Assembly: GCF_900105055.1 (NCBI RefSeq)
Contig: NZ_FNTA01000004.1
Coordinates: 5,363,501-5,427,500, forward strand
DNA from: Amycolatopsis lurida
GTDB lineage: Bacteria; Actinomycetota; Actinomycetes; Mycobacteriales; Pseudonocardiaceae
Reading direction: 5' to 3'
Length of the DNA: 64,000 nt
Below are positions 23,342 through 31,812 of the stretch, piece by piece. The notes under the pieces were generated by a model. It was not told the DNA's origin and ran no database searches. It worked only from the letters and a program-made list of their open reading frames with translations. Both the position numbers and the translations under genes were made by a program. Within the stretch, counting starts at the first letter, position 1. Each line of letters begins with the position of its first letter.

Positions 23342-24963
23342 CCTCCACGCCGACCTTCCGCGGAGCCGGGCTGGCCGCACTCGCCGTGCTGCCGCTCGGT
23401 TTCCTCGTGGTGTTCTTCGCCTGGCCGGTCGCGGCGATCGTCGCGCGCGGATTCGGCTCCGGCGGGGTCGGCACGGCCATCGGCGACCCGCTGACCTGGG
23501 AACTGGCCGGGTTCACCGTCGCCAGTGCCGGGGTCTCGACGATCGTGGCGGTGCTGGCGGGACTGCCGGTCGCGTTCCTGCTCGCGAGGGTGCGGCTGCC
23601 GGGGGTTTCGCTGGTCCGGACGCTCGTGCTGGTGCCGTTCGTGCTGCCGACCGTCGTGGTCGGCCTGGCGTTCCGCGCGCTCTGGCCCGACGGCGGGCTG
23701 CTGCCCTTGGTGCTGGCGAACGCCTTCTTCAACGTCGCCGTCGTCGCGCGCACGGTCTCCGGGCTGTGGAGTCATCTCGATCCGCGCACCGTGGACGCGG
23801 CGCGGGCACTCGGCGCGTCGCCGTGGCGTGCCTTCCGTTCGGTGACGCTGCCCGCGCTCGCCCCGGCCGTCGTCTCGTCGGCCGCGGTGGTGTTCCTGTT
23901 CTGCGCCACCAGCTTCGGAGTCGTGCTCATCCTCGGCGGGGCGAAGTACCGCACCCTGGAGACCGAGATCTACCTGCGCACGGTCGAACTGCTCGACCTC
24001 TCCGGCGCGGCCGCGTTGTCGCTGGTGCAGTTCGCCGCCGTCGTCGCCGCTCTGGTCGTCGGCGCACTGGCGAGGCGGCGCCGGGAGAACGCGGTGCGGC
24101 TGCGTTCACGGAGCGAGACCGCGCGGCGGCCGAGGGGTGGCGAGTGGTGGGCGGTATCCGCCGGGTTCGTGGTGGTCGCGCTCCTGATGACGCCGATCGT
24201 GGCGTTGCTGGTCGAGTCCGTGTCCACTTCGGACGGTTGGAGCCTCGCCGGATACGAAGCGCTCGCCGGGCACGGCTCCCGTGGTGCCCTTCAGGTCTCG
24301 GGCTGGGACGCGGCGTCGATGTCGCTGCGGACGGCGTTCGATGCCACGACGCTCGCGATGATCGTCGGTGTCCTGGCCTCGGTCGTGCTGGTGGCGTTGC
24401 GCCGCACGCCGGGCAGGCTGGCGCGGGGGATGGGCGAGACGATGGACGCCGCGCTCATGCTGCCGCTGGGCGTGTCCGCGGTGACCGTCGGTTTCGGCTA
24501 TCTCGTCACGCTCGACGCGCTCCCCGGCGACCTGCGGACGTCGCCGCTGCTGGTGCCGCTCGCGCAGGCGCTGGTGATCATCCCGCTGATCGTGCGGATG
24601 GTGCTGCCGGTGCTGCGATCGGTCGACGTCCGGCTGCGACAGGCCGCGTCGACCCTCGGCGCGAGCCCCGGCCGGGTGTGGCGGGAGATCGATCTCCCGC
24701 TGACGGCGCGTTCGCTGGTCGCGGCGGCCGGGTTCGGGTACGTGGTCGCGCTCGGCGAGTTCGGCGCGACGAGCTTCCTGGCCAGGCCGGACGCGCCGAC
24801 GCTGCCGGTCGCCGTCGCGACGCTGATCTCGCGGCCGGGGGAGCTGAACAACCAGATGGCCTACGCGGCCTGCGCGCTGCTCATGATCGTGACCGTGGTG
24901 GCGGTGGTGCTGATCGACCGGTTCGGCGCGGTCCGCGGGCAGAATTCGGTAGGGGAGTTCTAG
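23317..24963 (+). CDS. ABC permease, thiamine/iron type (ThiP-like)
   Basis: 548 aa with two homologous six-helix halves. Both EAA-type loops are visible: DAARALGASPWRAFRSVTLPALAPAVV (about 160-185) and QAASTLGASPGRVWREIDLPLTARSLV (about 445-470). The start is uncertain: GTG 23317 overlaps the binding-protein gene by 25 bp, and an in-frame CTG lies right at its stop codon; the hydrophobic core begins about 15 residues in. Its stop shares the G of the next gene's GTG (TAGTG). Confidence 0.85.
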   Translation: MAHATRRLTSTPTFRGAGLAALAVLPLGFLVVFFAWPVAAIVARGFGSGGVGTAIGDPLTWELAGFTVASAGVSTIVAVLAGLPVAFLLARVRLPGVSLVRTLVLVPFVLPTVVVGLAFRALWPDGGLLPLVLANAFFNVAVVARTVSGLWSHLDPRTVDAARALGASPWRAFRSVTLPALAPAVVSSAAVVFLFCATSFGVVLILGGAKYRTLETEIYLRTVELLDLSGAAALSLVQFAAVVAALVVGALARRRRENAVRLRSRSETARRPRGGEWWAVSAGFVVVALLMTPIVALLVESVSTSDGWSLAGYEALAGHGSRGALQVSGWDAASMSLRTAFDATTLAMIVGVLASVVLVALRRTPGRLARGMGETMDAALMLPLGVSAVTVGFGYLVTLDALPGDLRTSPLLVPLAQALVIIPLIVRMVLPVLRSVDVRLRQAASTLGASPGRVWREIDLPLTARSLVAAAGFGYVVALGEFGATSFLARPDAPTLPVAVATLISRPGELNNQMAYAACALLMIVTVVAVVLIDRFGAVRGQNSVGEF

Positions 24964-25988
24964 TGTCGCTGTCGGTACGGGATCTGACCGTCCACTATGG
25001 ATCCTTCGCGGCGGTGAAGGACGCCGGGCTGGACATCGCCGACGGCGAGGTGCTGGCGCTGCTGGGCCCGTCCGGTTCGGGGAAGTCGACCTTGCTGCGG
25101 GCGATCACCGGCTTGGAGCCGCTGACGTCGGGCACCGTGCGGTGGGACGGCGAGGACCTCTCCGGTGTCCCGGTGCACCGGCGGGAGTTCGGGCTGGTGT
25201 TCCAGGACGGGCAGCTGTTCCCGCACAAGGACGTCGCCGCCAACATCGCGTTCGGGCTGCGGATGCACGACGTCCCCCGCGCCGAGCACGCCGAACGGAT
25301 CCGGGCGCTGCTCGATCTGGTGGGGCTGGCCGGTTACGAGCGGCGGAGGGTGACCGAGCTGTCCGGCGGGCAGGCCCAGCGGGTGGCGCTGGCCCGCGCG
25401 CTGGCACCCGAACCGCGGCTGCTGCTGCTGGACGAGCCGCTGTCCGGTTTGGACGCCGGGCTGCGGGAACAACTGGCGATCGACCTCGCGGCCCTGCTGC
25501 GGCGCAGCAAGATCACCGCGCTCCTGGTCACGCACGATCAGGAGGAGGCGTTCACGCTCGCCGACCGCGTCGCCGTGCTCGACGACGGGGAGATCCGGCA
25601 GGAGGGCGCGGTGCGCCGCGTCTGGCGGCAGCCGGTGGACGAGGACGTCGCACGGTTCCTCGGCGTGACCACCTTCGTCGACGGCGAGGCGTCGGGAGGG
25701 ACGGTGCGGACCGTGCTCGGCGAGGTCACGCTGCCCGACGTCGAGGACGGCGCGGTGCGGCTGGGCCTGAGGCCGCACGGTCTGCGGGTGGCTCCGGAGG
25801 GTGTCGAGGGCGAGGTCGTCGCAGTGGTGCACCGGCGGGAGCACGTGCGGCTCGTGATCGCCCCCGGCGGCGATCTGTCCACTGTGGACGCGGTCGCGCC
25901 GGTCACCGCCGATCTGCGCCCCGGTGACACCGTGCGGCTCGCCCTGGACCCGGACGGCGTCGCCCGGCTCCCGCAATTCGGCACCTGA
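24963..25988 (+). CDS. ABC ATPase of the thiamine-type importer
   Basis: 341 aa. Walker A LLGPSGSGKSTLLRAI (about 34-49), Q-loop VFQDGQLFPHKDV, signature LSGGQAQRVALARAL, Walker B LLLLDEPLSGLDAG and the His switch VTHDQEEAF. A C-terminal TOBE-like extension (about 240-341) resembles CysA/PotA more than the short E. coli ThiQ. The last codons and TGA lie inside copy 1 of an intergenic repeat (25972-25993), so the protein ends in repeat-encoded QFGT. Confidence 0.9.
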   Translation: MSLSVRDLTVHYGSFAAVKDAGLDIADGEVLALLGPSGSGKSTLLRAITGLEPLTSGTVRWDGEDLSGVPVHRREFGLVFQDGQLFPHKDVAANIAFGLRMHDVPRAEHAERIRALLDLVGLAGYERRRVTELSGGQAQRVALARALAPEPRLLLLDEPLSGLDAGLREQLAIDLAALLRRSKITALLVTHDQEEAFTLADRVAVLDDGEIRQEGAVRRVWRQPVDEDVARFLGVTTFVDGEASGGTVRTVLGEVTLPDVEDGAVRLGLRPHGLRVAPEGVEGEVVAVVHRREHVRLVIAPGGDLSTVDAVAPVTADLRPGDTVRLALDPDGVARLPQFGT

Positions 25989-26079
25989 TTGCGATGCTTC
26001 GCCCACCCAAACAACGCAATTCGGCACCTGATTGCGGTGGTTCGCAGCGCGAGCTATCGCAACCAGGTGCCGAATTGCG
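25972..26079. repeat. GCAATTCGGCACCTGATTGC repeats, two direct and one inverted
   Basis: CGCAATTCGGCACCTGATTG plus CG occurs at 25972-25993 and 26015-26036 as identical 22-mers, and inverted with one change at 26058-26079. Copies 2 and 3 can form a long hairpin between the convergent ABC genes; copy 1 overlaps the end of the ATPase gene and contains its stop. Confidence 0.85.
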
Positions 26080-26088
26080 TGAGTGCGG

Positions 26089-26970
26089 TCAGCCGTCCCG
26101 GGTGGTCAGGCGCGCGTAGGCGATCGAGAGCCCGATGGCGATGTAGCAGGCGGCGCGCAGCGCGCCTTCGCCGAGCATCGCGGTGTCCACCGGGTCCATC
26201 AGCACCGAGGCGGGCGCCTGCGTCCAGTTCTCGTTGAGCAGGAACGGATGCAGCCAGGAGACCGCGTCCAGGAAGCCGAGGATGGTGAACACGATCGTCC
26301 CGGCCAGCACCGAGGCGACGACCAGCATCGGATGTTCGGTGAACGCCGAGATCGCCAGCGCGACCGCGCCGACCGCCCACAGTTGCAGGACCACCCACGC
26401 GGCCACGAGCAGGATGCGGCCCAGCGCGTCCCAGACGCTCAGCGTCGAGCCGGTGAGGGTGAACATCGAGTCGGTGCCGCTGATGACCAGTCCGGTGACG
26501 AAACCGGTGAACGTCATGGCCAGCACGGCGATCGTCGAAACCGTCGCGACGCCGAACGCCTTGATCGCGAGCAGCCTGCCCCGGCCGACCGGCGCGATCA
26601 GCCAGCCGCGCAGCGTCCCGTGGGCCGCCTCGCCGGCGATCGCGTCCGCCCCGGCCATCGCCGAAGCGAGCGGGAGCAGCAGCCCCAGCGTCATGGTCAG
26701 CGCGGCGACCGGCAGGATGAACCCGTTGCTGACCGCGGACGCGAGCAGCGCGCCGTCCCCATCGCCGCCACCGCCGCCGCTCGTCTCCGCCGGGTCGACG
26801 AGTGTCAGCGCGACCCCGATGATCACCGGGATCAGCGCGAGCAGGCCCAGTACGGCGAGCGTACGGGGCCGCCGGAAGATCCAGCGCAGTTCGGCGCGGT
26901 ACAACCGGAGCAGGCCGACACTGTCCTGCCCGGTCCGTGCCGCGGGTGCCGCGGCCAGAGCGTGGGTCAC
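26089..26970 (-). CDS. ABC-2 type permease
   Basis: 293 aa, about six hydrophobic segments, first at about 38-60 (RTLAVLGLLALIPVIIGVAL). The extracytoplasmic loop holds a Gly/Asp tract (SGGGGGDGDGALL). AAHGTLRGWLIAPVGRGRLL is the coupling region of this family. Partner of the ATPase upstream, overlapping by 4 bp. Substrate unknown; bacitracin-, lantibiotic- or lipid-type export are possible. Confidence 0.85.
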   Translation of the reverse strand: MTHALAAAPAARTGQDSVGLLRLYRAELRWIFRRPRTLAVLGLLALIPVIIGVALTLVDPAETSGGGGGDGDGALLASAVSNGFILPVAALTMTLGLLLPLASAMAGADAIAGEAAHGTLRGWLIAPVGRGRLLAIKAFGVATVSTIAVLAMTFTGFVTGLVISGTDSMFTLTGSTLSVWDALGRILLVAAWVVLQLWAVGAVALAISAFTEHPMLVVASVLAGTIVFTILGFLDAVSWLHPFLLNENWTQAPASVLMDPVDTAMLGEGALRAACYIAIGLSIAYARLTTRDG

Positions 26971-27962
26971 GACTCGCCCTCACCGTCTACAGTGGACTCC
27001 GGCTGGGTCAGCCGGGCGAACAGGTCTTCGAGTCCGGTCCGCGCCCTCGCCGCCTCGTGCACGGCCACCCCGGCCGTCACCAGATGACGCAGCACGTCGG
27101 GGGCTTCGGCGGCGGTCAGGTCGACACGGACGCCGTCGGGCGTGAGCCTGCTGCCGATCCTGTTCTCCCGCAACGTCTCCACCGCGAGTTCGGCGTCCGG
27201 CGTCCGCACCAGCAGCGCCGCGTTCCCCGACTCCAGCAGTTCCGAGAGCTCGCCCTGGGCGATCACGTTCCCGGACTGGAGCACCGCGACGTGCGTGCAG
27301 GTCGCCTCGACCTCCGCCAGCAGATGCGACGACACCAGCACGGTGACGCCGTCGGCGTGCAGTTCGCCGATGATCCGGCGGATCTCCCTGGTGCCCGCCG
27401 GGTCGAGGCCGTTCGTCGGCTCGTCGAGCACGACCATCCGCCTCGGCACGAGCAGCGCGCTCGCCAGGCCCATCCGCTGCTTCATCCCCAGCGAATAGCC
27501 CTTGTAGCGCCGGGTGGCGGCGCCGGTCAGGCCGACGCGCTCAAGGGCCGCGTCGACCGCTCCGGGGATTCCCGCCGAGGCCAGCCGCGGTTCGGCCGCG
27601 GCCACGCGCAGCAGGTTCTCCCGCCCGGAGAGAAAAGGGTGGAAGCCCGGCCCTTCGACCAGCGCGCCGACGTCGGGCAACGCGTGCGCCGCCTCGTCGG
27701 GCATCCGTTTGCCGAAGAGTTCGACCTCGCCCTCGGTCGGCCGCACGAGACCGAGCAGCATCCGGATGGTCGTCGTCTTGCCCGAGCCGTTGGGGCCGAG
27801 CATCCCCAGCACGGCGCCTTCGGGAACGTCGAGATCGACGTGGTCCACGGCCACCGTGCGGCCGTAGACCTTGCGCAGGCCCCGGGTGCGGGCCGCCATG
27901 GGTACCGCCGGAGCGGACGCCTCCTGAGAAGCGTCCGCTCCGGCTTCGAACGTGGTGGTCAC
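26967..27962 (-). CDS. ABC exporter ATPase (CcmA-like)
   Basis: 331 aa. A 25-residue tail precedes TRGLRKVYGRTVAVDHVDLD; Walker A MLGPNGSGKTTTIRMLLGL; signature YSLGMKQRMGLASALL; Walker B MVVLDEPTNGLDPAG; switch SSHLLAEVE. The C-terminal 80 residues (ELSELLESGNAALLVRTPD onward) form the DUF4162-like domain of antibiotic/lipid exporters. GTG 27962 overlaps the LolA-like stop and its own stop overlaps the permease start, making one coupled operon. Confidence 0.9.
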   Translation of the reverse strand: MTTTFEAGADASQEASAPAVPMAARTRGLRKVYGRTVAVDHVDLDVPEGAVLGMLGPNGSGKTTTIRMLLGLVRPTEGEVELFGKRMPDEAAHALPDVGALVEGPGFHPFLSGRENLLRVAAAEPRLASAGIPGAVDAALERVGLTGAATRRYKGYSLGMKQRMGLASALLVPRRMVVLDEPTNGLDPAGTREIRRIIGELHADGVTVLVSSHLLAEVEATCTHVAVLQSGNVIAQGELSELLESGNAALLVRTPDAELAVETLRENRIGSRLTPDGVRVDLTAAEAPDVLRHLVTAGVAVHEAARARTGLEDLFARLTQPESTVDGEGES

Positions 27963-29044
27963 TTCGCGGCCAAAGCCTCGAAGAGGACCTGCTCCGGCAC
28001 CGCGCCGGCGGCGTAGCGGCCGTCGTCGGTCAGCACGCCGCTGCCGACCTTGGTGGTCACCAGCCAGCCGCTGCCCCAGGCACCGCTGACCGGCTTGGCG
28101 AACCGCGAAAGCAGCGCCTTCGGGTCGACCTGGCGGCCCTGCTCGTCCTTGGCCTCGCCGGCCTTCGCGAGCGCGTCGGCCGGGATCTTGCCGGTGATCG
28201 CGGTGTCCCAGCCGTCGCCGACGACCTTGATCTCGGACTTCGCCTGCTCGGCGAGCTCACGGTTCTTCGGGTCGACCTCGGCGGTCTTCTCGGTCACCTT
28301 CGCGCCCTTGGGCGGGGTGAACTCGAAGTTCGACGCGGGCTGCGCCGCGAAGTTGATCTCGCTGAACGAAGCCTCGAACGCCGGGGCGGACGTGCCGTTG
28401 GCCAGCACCGTGACCCGCAGCGGCATCCGGGTCTGCTCGTCGATCGCGACGCGGATCTCGCGCAGGAGGGTCCGCTCGGTCGGCTTCGGGGTCAGCACCA
28501 GTTCGTACGCGGCCCGGTTCGCCACCGAGGCCGTCCCGTCGACGGCGATCGTGCTGCTCTCGCGCACCTTGCCGAGCAGTTCGGAGGCGACCGTGGCCGG
28601 GTCGACGGCCTCGGCCTTGTCCTGGTGCTCCTTGGCCAGCTCGGCCGGGACGGTGATCTTGGTGGCCGAGTTGTCCTTGGAGTTGTACTCCCAGACGGTC
28701 TGGCCGTTCCGGACGATGGTCTGCTGGCTGGAGCCCTCGGTGAGCGAGATCTTGCTCTTGCCCGCGCCGTCGGTCGACACCTGCGCCGAGTCGACGTCGA
28801 GCGCCGAGACGCCGGGCATGGCGCCGCCGACCTGCGGCAGGCCGAGGTCGTTGCTGACCTTGACCTTCCCGTCGAACGCCGGCGGCTTCGCGTTGAGCGT
28901 CGACTGCACCAGCTCTTCGGCGCTGACCTGCGGCAAGACGGGCGCGTCGCCCGCGGTGGCCGGCATCGCGACGACGACGAGCCCGCCGACGCCGAGCGCC
29001 GTCCCCACCACCGCCGCGGTGATGGCCTTCCTCTTCGGATCCAT
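27959..29044 (-). CDS. Secreted LolA-like lipoprotein-carrier-fold protein
   Basis: 361 aa. A basic N-terminus MDPKRK then a hydrophobic segment to MPATAGDA (about residue 32) is a signal peptide or anchor. The body fits the LolA/LppX-like half-barrel: SAEELVQSTL, VWEYNSKDNSATKITVPAE, AYELVLTPKPTERTLLREIRVAIDEQTRMPLRVTV. In Gram-positives such proteins bind lipids or sense envelope state. First gene of the operon with the ABC exporter and divergent from a two-component system, so it may present or sense the exported lipid (inference). GGGAGAG site. Confidence 0.82.
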   Translation of the reverse strand: MDPKRKAITAAVVGTALGVGGLVVVAMPATAGDAPVLPQVSAEELVQSTLNAKPPAFDGKVKVSNDLGLPQVGGAMPGVSALDVDSAQVSTDGAGKSKISLTEGSSQQTIVRNGQTVWEYNSKDNSATKITVPAELAKEHQDKAEAVDPATVASELLGKVRESSTIAVDGTASVANRAAYELVLTPKPTERTLLREIRVAIDEQTRMPLRVTVLANGTSAPAFEASFSEINFAAQPASNFEFTPPKGAKVTEKTAEVDPKNRELAEQAKSEIKVVGDGWDTAITGKIPADALAKAGEAKDEQGRQVDPKALLSRFAKPVSGAWGSGWLVTTKVGSGVLTDDGRYAAGAVPEQVLFEALAAK

Positions 29045-29111
29045 GCTGTCTCTCCCTGTTTCCCCGAACCCCAGTGTGCTCGGGTCTTGGCGACAACGCT
29101 TCCCCGGAAAC

Positions 29112-29160
29112 GCTGAGACACCACTCAGACTCCGCCGCCGGAGCTGAGATGGCGCTGAGA
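29112..29160. promoter_or_regulatory. GCTGAGA direct repeats, probable response-regulator box
   Basis: GCTGAGA occurs at 29112, 29143 and 29154; the last two are spaced by exactly 11 bp, the PhoB/OmpR geometry. The site lies in the 144-bp region between the LolA/ABC operon and the response regulator, fitting control of both. Confidence 0.5.
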
Positions 29161-29188
29161 GGTCGCGCGTGAGCTGGTCGAAGCGTGA

Positions 29189-29917
29189 ATGATGAGGGAC
29201 GTGAAACCTCGAGTACTGGTGGTCGACGACGAGCCCGGCGTGCGCAAGGCGTTGCAGCGGGGGCTGCGCGCCGAGGACATGGACGTGGTCACGGCGGCCG
29301 ACGGGCCCAGCGGCCTGCGGCTCGCGCAGACGGGCTCCTTCGACGTCGTCCTGCTCGACATCATGCTCCCCGGTCTTTCCGGCTACCGCGTGCTCGAACG
29401 CCTGCGCGCGCTCGGCGTCACCACGCCGGTGCTGATGATCTCCGCGAAGGACGGCGAGGTCGACCAGGCGGACGGCCTCGACCTCGGCGCCGACGGCTAC
29501 CTCGTGAAACCGTTCTCGTTCGTCGTCCTGGTCGCGCAGGTGCGCGCGGTGCTGCGGCGGACCTCGCCGGACGCCATCCGCGGGCCGCTGCGCATCGGCG
29601 CGCTCGAAGTCGACCGGAGCCTGCGGCAAGTCCGCTACGACGGCGTCGAAGTGGCGTTCAGCCCCCGCGAGTTCGCGTTGCTGGAGGTGCTGGCCGGCCG
29701 GGCGGGAACGGTCGTCACCAAGGACGAGCTGCTGCGCGCCGTCTGGGGTGACGAGCAGGCCGCGACCCGGAACGTCGTCGAGGTCTACGTCGGTTACGTG
29801 CGCCGCAAACTCGACGCGGTCGGTGCCGGCGCGCTGGTCCGGACCGTGCGCGGACACGGTTACCTGGCATCGGACCCGCAGCTCGACGAAGTGATCGCCC
29901 CGGCGGGACAGGGGTGA
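29189..29917 (+). CDS. OmpR-family response regulator
   Basis: 242 aa. Receiver domain (10-120) with acidic pocket VVDDEPG, phospho-acceptor Asp57 (VVLLDIMLPGLSG), Thr/Ser switch MISAKD and Lys in LVKPFSF. Winged-helix DNA-binding domain (about 135-230): FSPREFALLEVLAGRAGTVVTKDELLRAVWG and VEVYVGYVRRKL, with the RTVRGHGYL wing. The start could also be ATG 29192 or GTG 29201. The stop overlaps the kinase GTG (GTGA). Confidence 0.93.
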   Translation: MMRDVKPRVLVVDDEPGVRKALQRGLRAEDMDVVTAADGPSGLRLAQTGSFDVVLLDIMLPGLSGYRVLERLRALGVTTPVLMISAKDGEVDQADGLDLGADGYLVKPFSFVVLVAQVRAVLRRTSPDAIRGPLRIGALEVDRSLRQVRYDGVEVAFSPREFALLEVLAGRAGTVVTKDELLRAVWGDEQAATRNVVEVYVGYVRRKLDAVGAGALVRTVRGHGYLASDPQLDEVIAPAGQG

Positions 29918-31242
29918 TCGGCTCGCCGTCTTGGTGGCGCCGCCGTTCGCTCCAGGTCCGGATCACCCTGCTCACGGCCACGGTCACGCTCGGCTTCCTG
30001 CTCGGGCTGGCGGCGGTCGCGGGGGACAACCTTCAGCCGCTGCTCATCGGCTCGGTCGATGACGAGCTGAGTACCCAGCTGGACACCGCGAAGGCCGACG
30101 TCTCCGCGGGACGGGTGCCGTCGGGATCGGCGGTCACCGTCCGCGTCCTCGACACCGCCGGCGGCCCGGCGGACGGCCTCCCGCCCGCGAACCTCGGCCC
30201 CGCGGACGTCCGCGCGCTGAAGGCGGGCGAACCGGTCACGACCGGCGGTGAGCACAGCTGGCGCTGGGCGGGCACCGTGGTCACCGCCCCCGACGGGCAG
30301 CAACGGCTCGTCGTCGCGGGCGCGGGTCTGGTCGGCTTCGCGACCGCTGTGCACTCCGGCGGGCTGTGGCTGTTCGTGGTCGCGTCCGTCGGCGCGGTGG
30401 GCGCCGGGATCGCGACATGGCTGCTGGTGCGGTTCGCCCTGCGGCCGGTGGCGCGGATGCGCGGGTCGGTGCGGGCGCTCCCGCCGGGCGCGCGGCTCCC
30501 GCTCCCGGATTCGCACGACGAACTCCGCGCGCTGGCCGAGGAGTTCAACGCGTTGCTGGCGCGACAGGAAGAAGGTGCCGAACGGCTTCGCCGGTTCACC
30601 GGGGACGCCGCGCACGAGCTGCGGTCGCCCGTCGCGTCGATTCGCGTGCAGGCCGAGGTCGCGGTCGCCAACCCCGATCCCGACCTGTCACAGGAGACCC
30701 TTTCCGACATCCTGGAGGAGGCGGAACGGCTCTCCGCGCTGCTCGACGGGCTGCTGGCGCTGGCGAGGTCGGACGCGGGGGAGGTCCCGCCCGCGGAACC
30801 CGTCGAGCTGGTGAGCGAGGTACGGGCCGCGGTCGCGCGGATGCCCGCCGGCGCGCCGGAGATCCGGGTGAGCGGGACGGTCGGGGCCGCATGGGCGCTG
30901 GCCACGCACGCCGAGGTCGAACTGGTGCTGAGCAATCTGCTGCGCAACGCCTGCCGGTACGCGCGGGGGCAGATCGTGGTGTCGGTGCTCGCGGCGCGGT
31001 CCACCGTGCGGGTGGTGGTCGACGACGACGGGCCGGGTATCGAGCCGGAGCACCGCGAGCGGGTGTTCGACCGGTTCTACCGCGTGTCCGATTCGCGGGC
31101 CCGGTCGTCCGGCGGCACCGGGCTGGGGCTGGCGATGGTCGCCGAGGCCGTCCGGCGCCGAGGAGGCCGCGTCCGCGTCGGTGAGTCACCCGATGGCGGG
31201 GCGCGTTTCCAGGTCGTCTGGCAGGCGGCGCGGCCTCAGTAG
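29914..31242 (+). CDS. Two-component sensor histidine kinase
   Basis: 442 aa. TM1 about 15-40, an extracytoplasmic loop of about 110 residues, TM2 about 150-170, HAMP 170-225, H-box GDAAHELRSPVAS with His234, N-box NLLRNACRYA, G1 DDDGPGIEPEHRERVFDRFYR and G2 SGGTGLGLAMV. It probably senses an envelope signal near the LolA/ABC system and phosphorylates its partner regulator. Translationally coupled to the regulator. Confidence 0.93.
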   Translation: MIGSPSWWRRRSLQVRITLLTATVTLGFLLGLAAVAGDNLQPLLIGSVDDELSTQLDTAKADVSAGRVPSGSAVTVRVLDTAGGPADGLPPANLGPADVRALKAGEPVTTGGEHSWRWAGTVVTAPDGQQRLVVAGAGLVGFATAVHSGGLWLFVVASVGAVGAGIATWLLVRFALRPVARMRGSVRALPPGARLPLPDSHDELRALAEEFNALLARQEEGAERLRRFTGDAAHELRSPVASIRVQAEVAVANPDPDLSQETLSDILEEAERLSALLDGLLALARSDAGEVPPAEPVELVSEVRAAVARMPAGAPEIRVSGTVGAAWALATHAEVELVLSNLLRNACRYARGQIVVSVLAARSTVRVVVDDDGPGIEPEHRERVFDRFYRVSDSRARSSGGTGLGLAMVAEAVRRRGGRVRVGESPDGGARFQVVWQAARPQ

Positions 31243-31258
31243 GTGATTCGGTCCGCCC

Positions 31259-31321
31259 GACGCGTGCCGTCCGTCTGATCACGTGTGTCGTCTGCCTGAT
31301 CACGCGTGTCGTCCGTCTGAT
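31259..31321. repeat. 21-bp tandem array, three units
   Basis: Three contiguous 21-bp units (31259, 31280, 31301), each CACGCGTGTCGTCCGTCTGA-like with 1-4 changes, end just upstream of the Nudix promoter. The same unit forms a nine-unit array at 42305-42493. Confidence 0.8.
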
Positions 31322-31359
31322 CACGCGAAACCGCCGTCCGCGAGCGGCACATTCGGTCG

Positions 31360-31365
31360 TAGGGT
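31360..31365 (+). promoter_or_regulatory. -10 of a leaderless Nudix transcript
   Basis: TAGGGT is 6 nt before the GTG at 31372; the 21-bp repeats end about 38 bp upstream of it, around the -35 region and beyond. Confidence 0.45.
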
Positions 31366-31371
31366 GAGCGC

Positions 31372-31761
31372 GTGGTGATCGTGGGCGCCGCCATCGTGCG
31401 GAACGGACAGTTGCTGGCGCAGCAGCGGGCTTGGCCCGCCGACCACGCGGGGCAGTGGGAACTGCCGGGCGGGCGGGTCGAGGACGGGGAAAGCGACGAA
31501 GCCGCCTTGGCCCGTGAATGCCTGGAGGAACTGGACGTCGCCGTGACGGTCGCGGGCCGGGTCGGCGAAGATGTGCCGCTGCCGAAGGGCAAGGTGCTGC
31601 GGATCTACGCCGCTTCGCTGGTCAGCGCGGGGGACGAGCCGCGAGCAGTGGAGCACAAGGACGTCCGCTGGATCTCCGCGCGAGACCTCGACGACCTCGA
31701 CTGGCTGCCCGCCGACCGCGTCCTCCTGCCCGCCCTGCACACCCTGCTCGCGAGTCCGTGA
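31372..31761 (+). CDS. Nudix hydrolase, MutT-like
   Basis: 129 aa. Complete Nudix box GGRVEDGESDEAALARECLEELDV (about 35-58) with the Mg2+-binding glutamates. VVIVGAAIVRNGQLLAQQRA and WELPGG match the oxidised-nucleotide (8-oxo-dGTP or 5-methyl-dCTP) CTP pyrophosphohydrolase group. It probably cleans the nucleotide pool. The gene ends inside a palindromic repeat whose first bases are its TGA. Confidence 0.92.
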   Translation: MVIVGAAIVRNGQLLAQQRAWPADHAGQWELPGGRVEDGESDEAALARECLEELDVAVTVAGRVGEDVPLPKGKVLRIYAASLVSAGDEPRAVEHKDVRWISARDLDDLDWLPADRVLLPALHTLLASP

Positions 31762-31803
31762 AGGCCTCCTTGAGGGACCCTGAGTCCCTCAAGGAGGCCT
31801 TCA
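31759..31803. repeat. TGAAGGCC palindrome, copy 1
   Basis: Perfect 20-bp arms, TGAAGGCCTCCTTGAGGGAC and its complement, with a 5-nt loop, between convergent Nudix and trpS. The first three bases are the Nudix stop codon. Related copies at 42178 and 42497 share TGAAGGCC-CCCTT. Probably a terminator. Confidence 0.88.
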
Positions 31804-31812
31804 GGGACCTCT

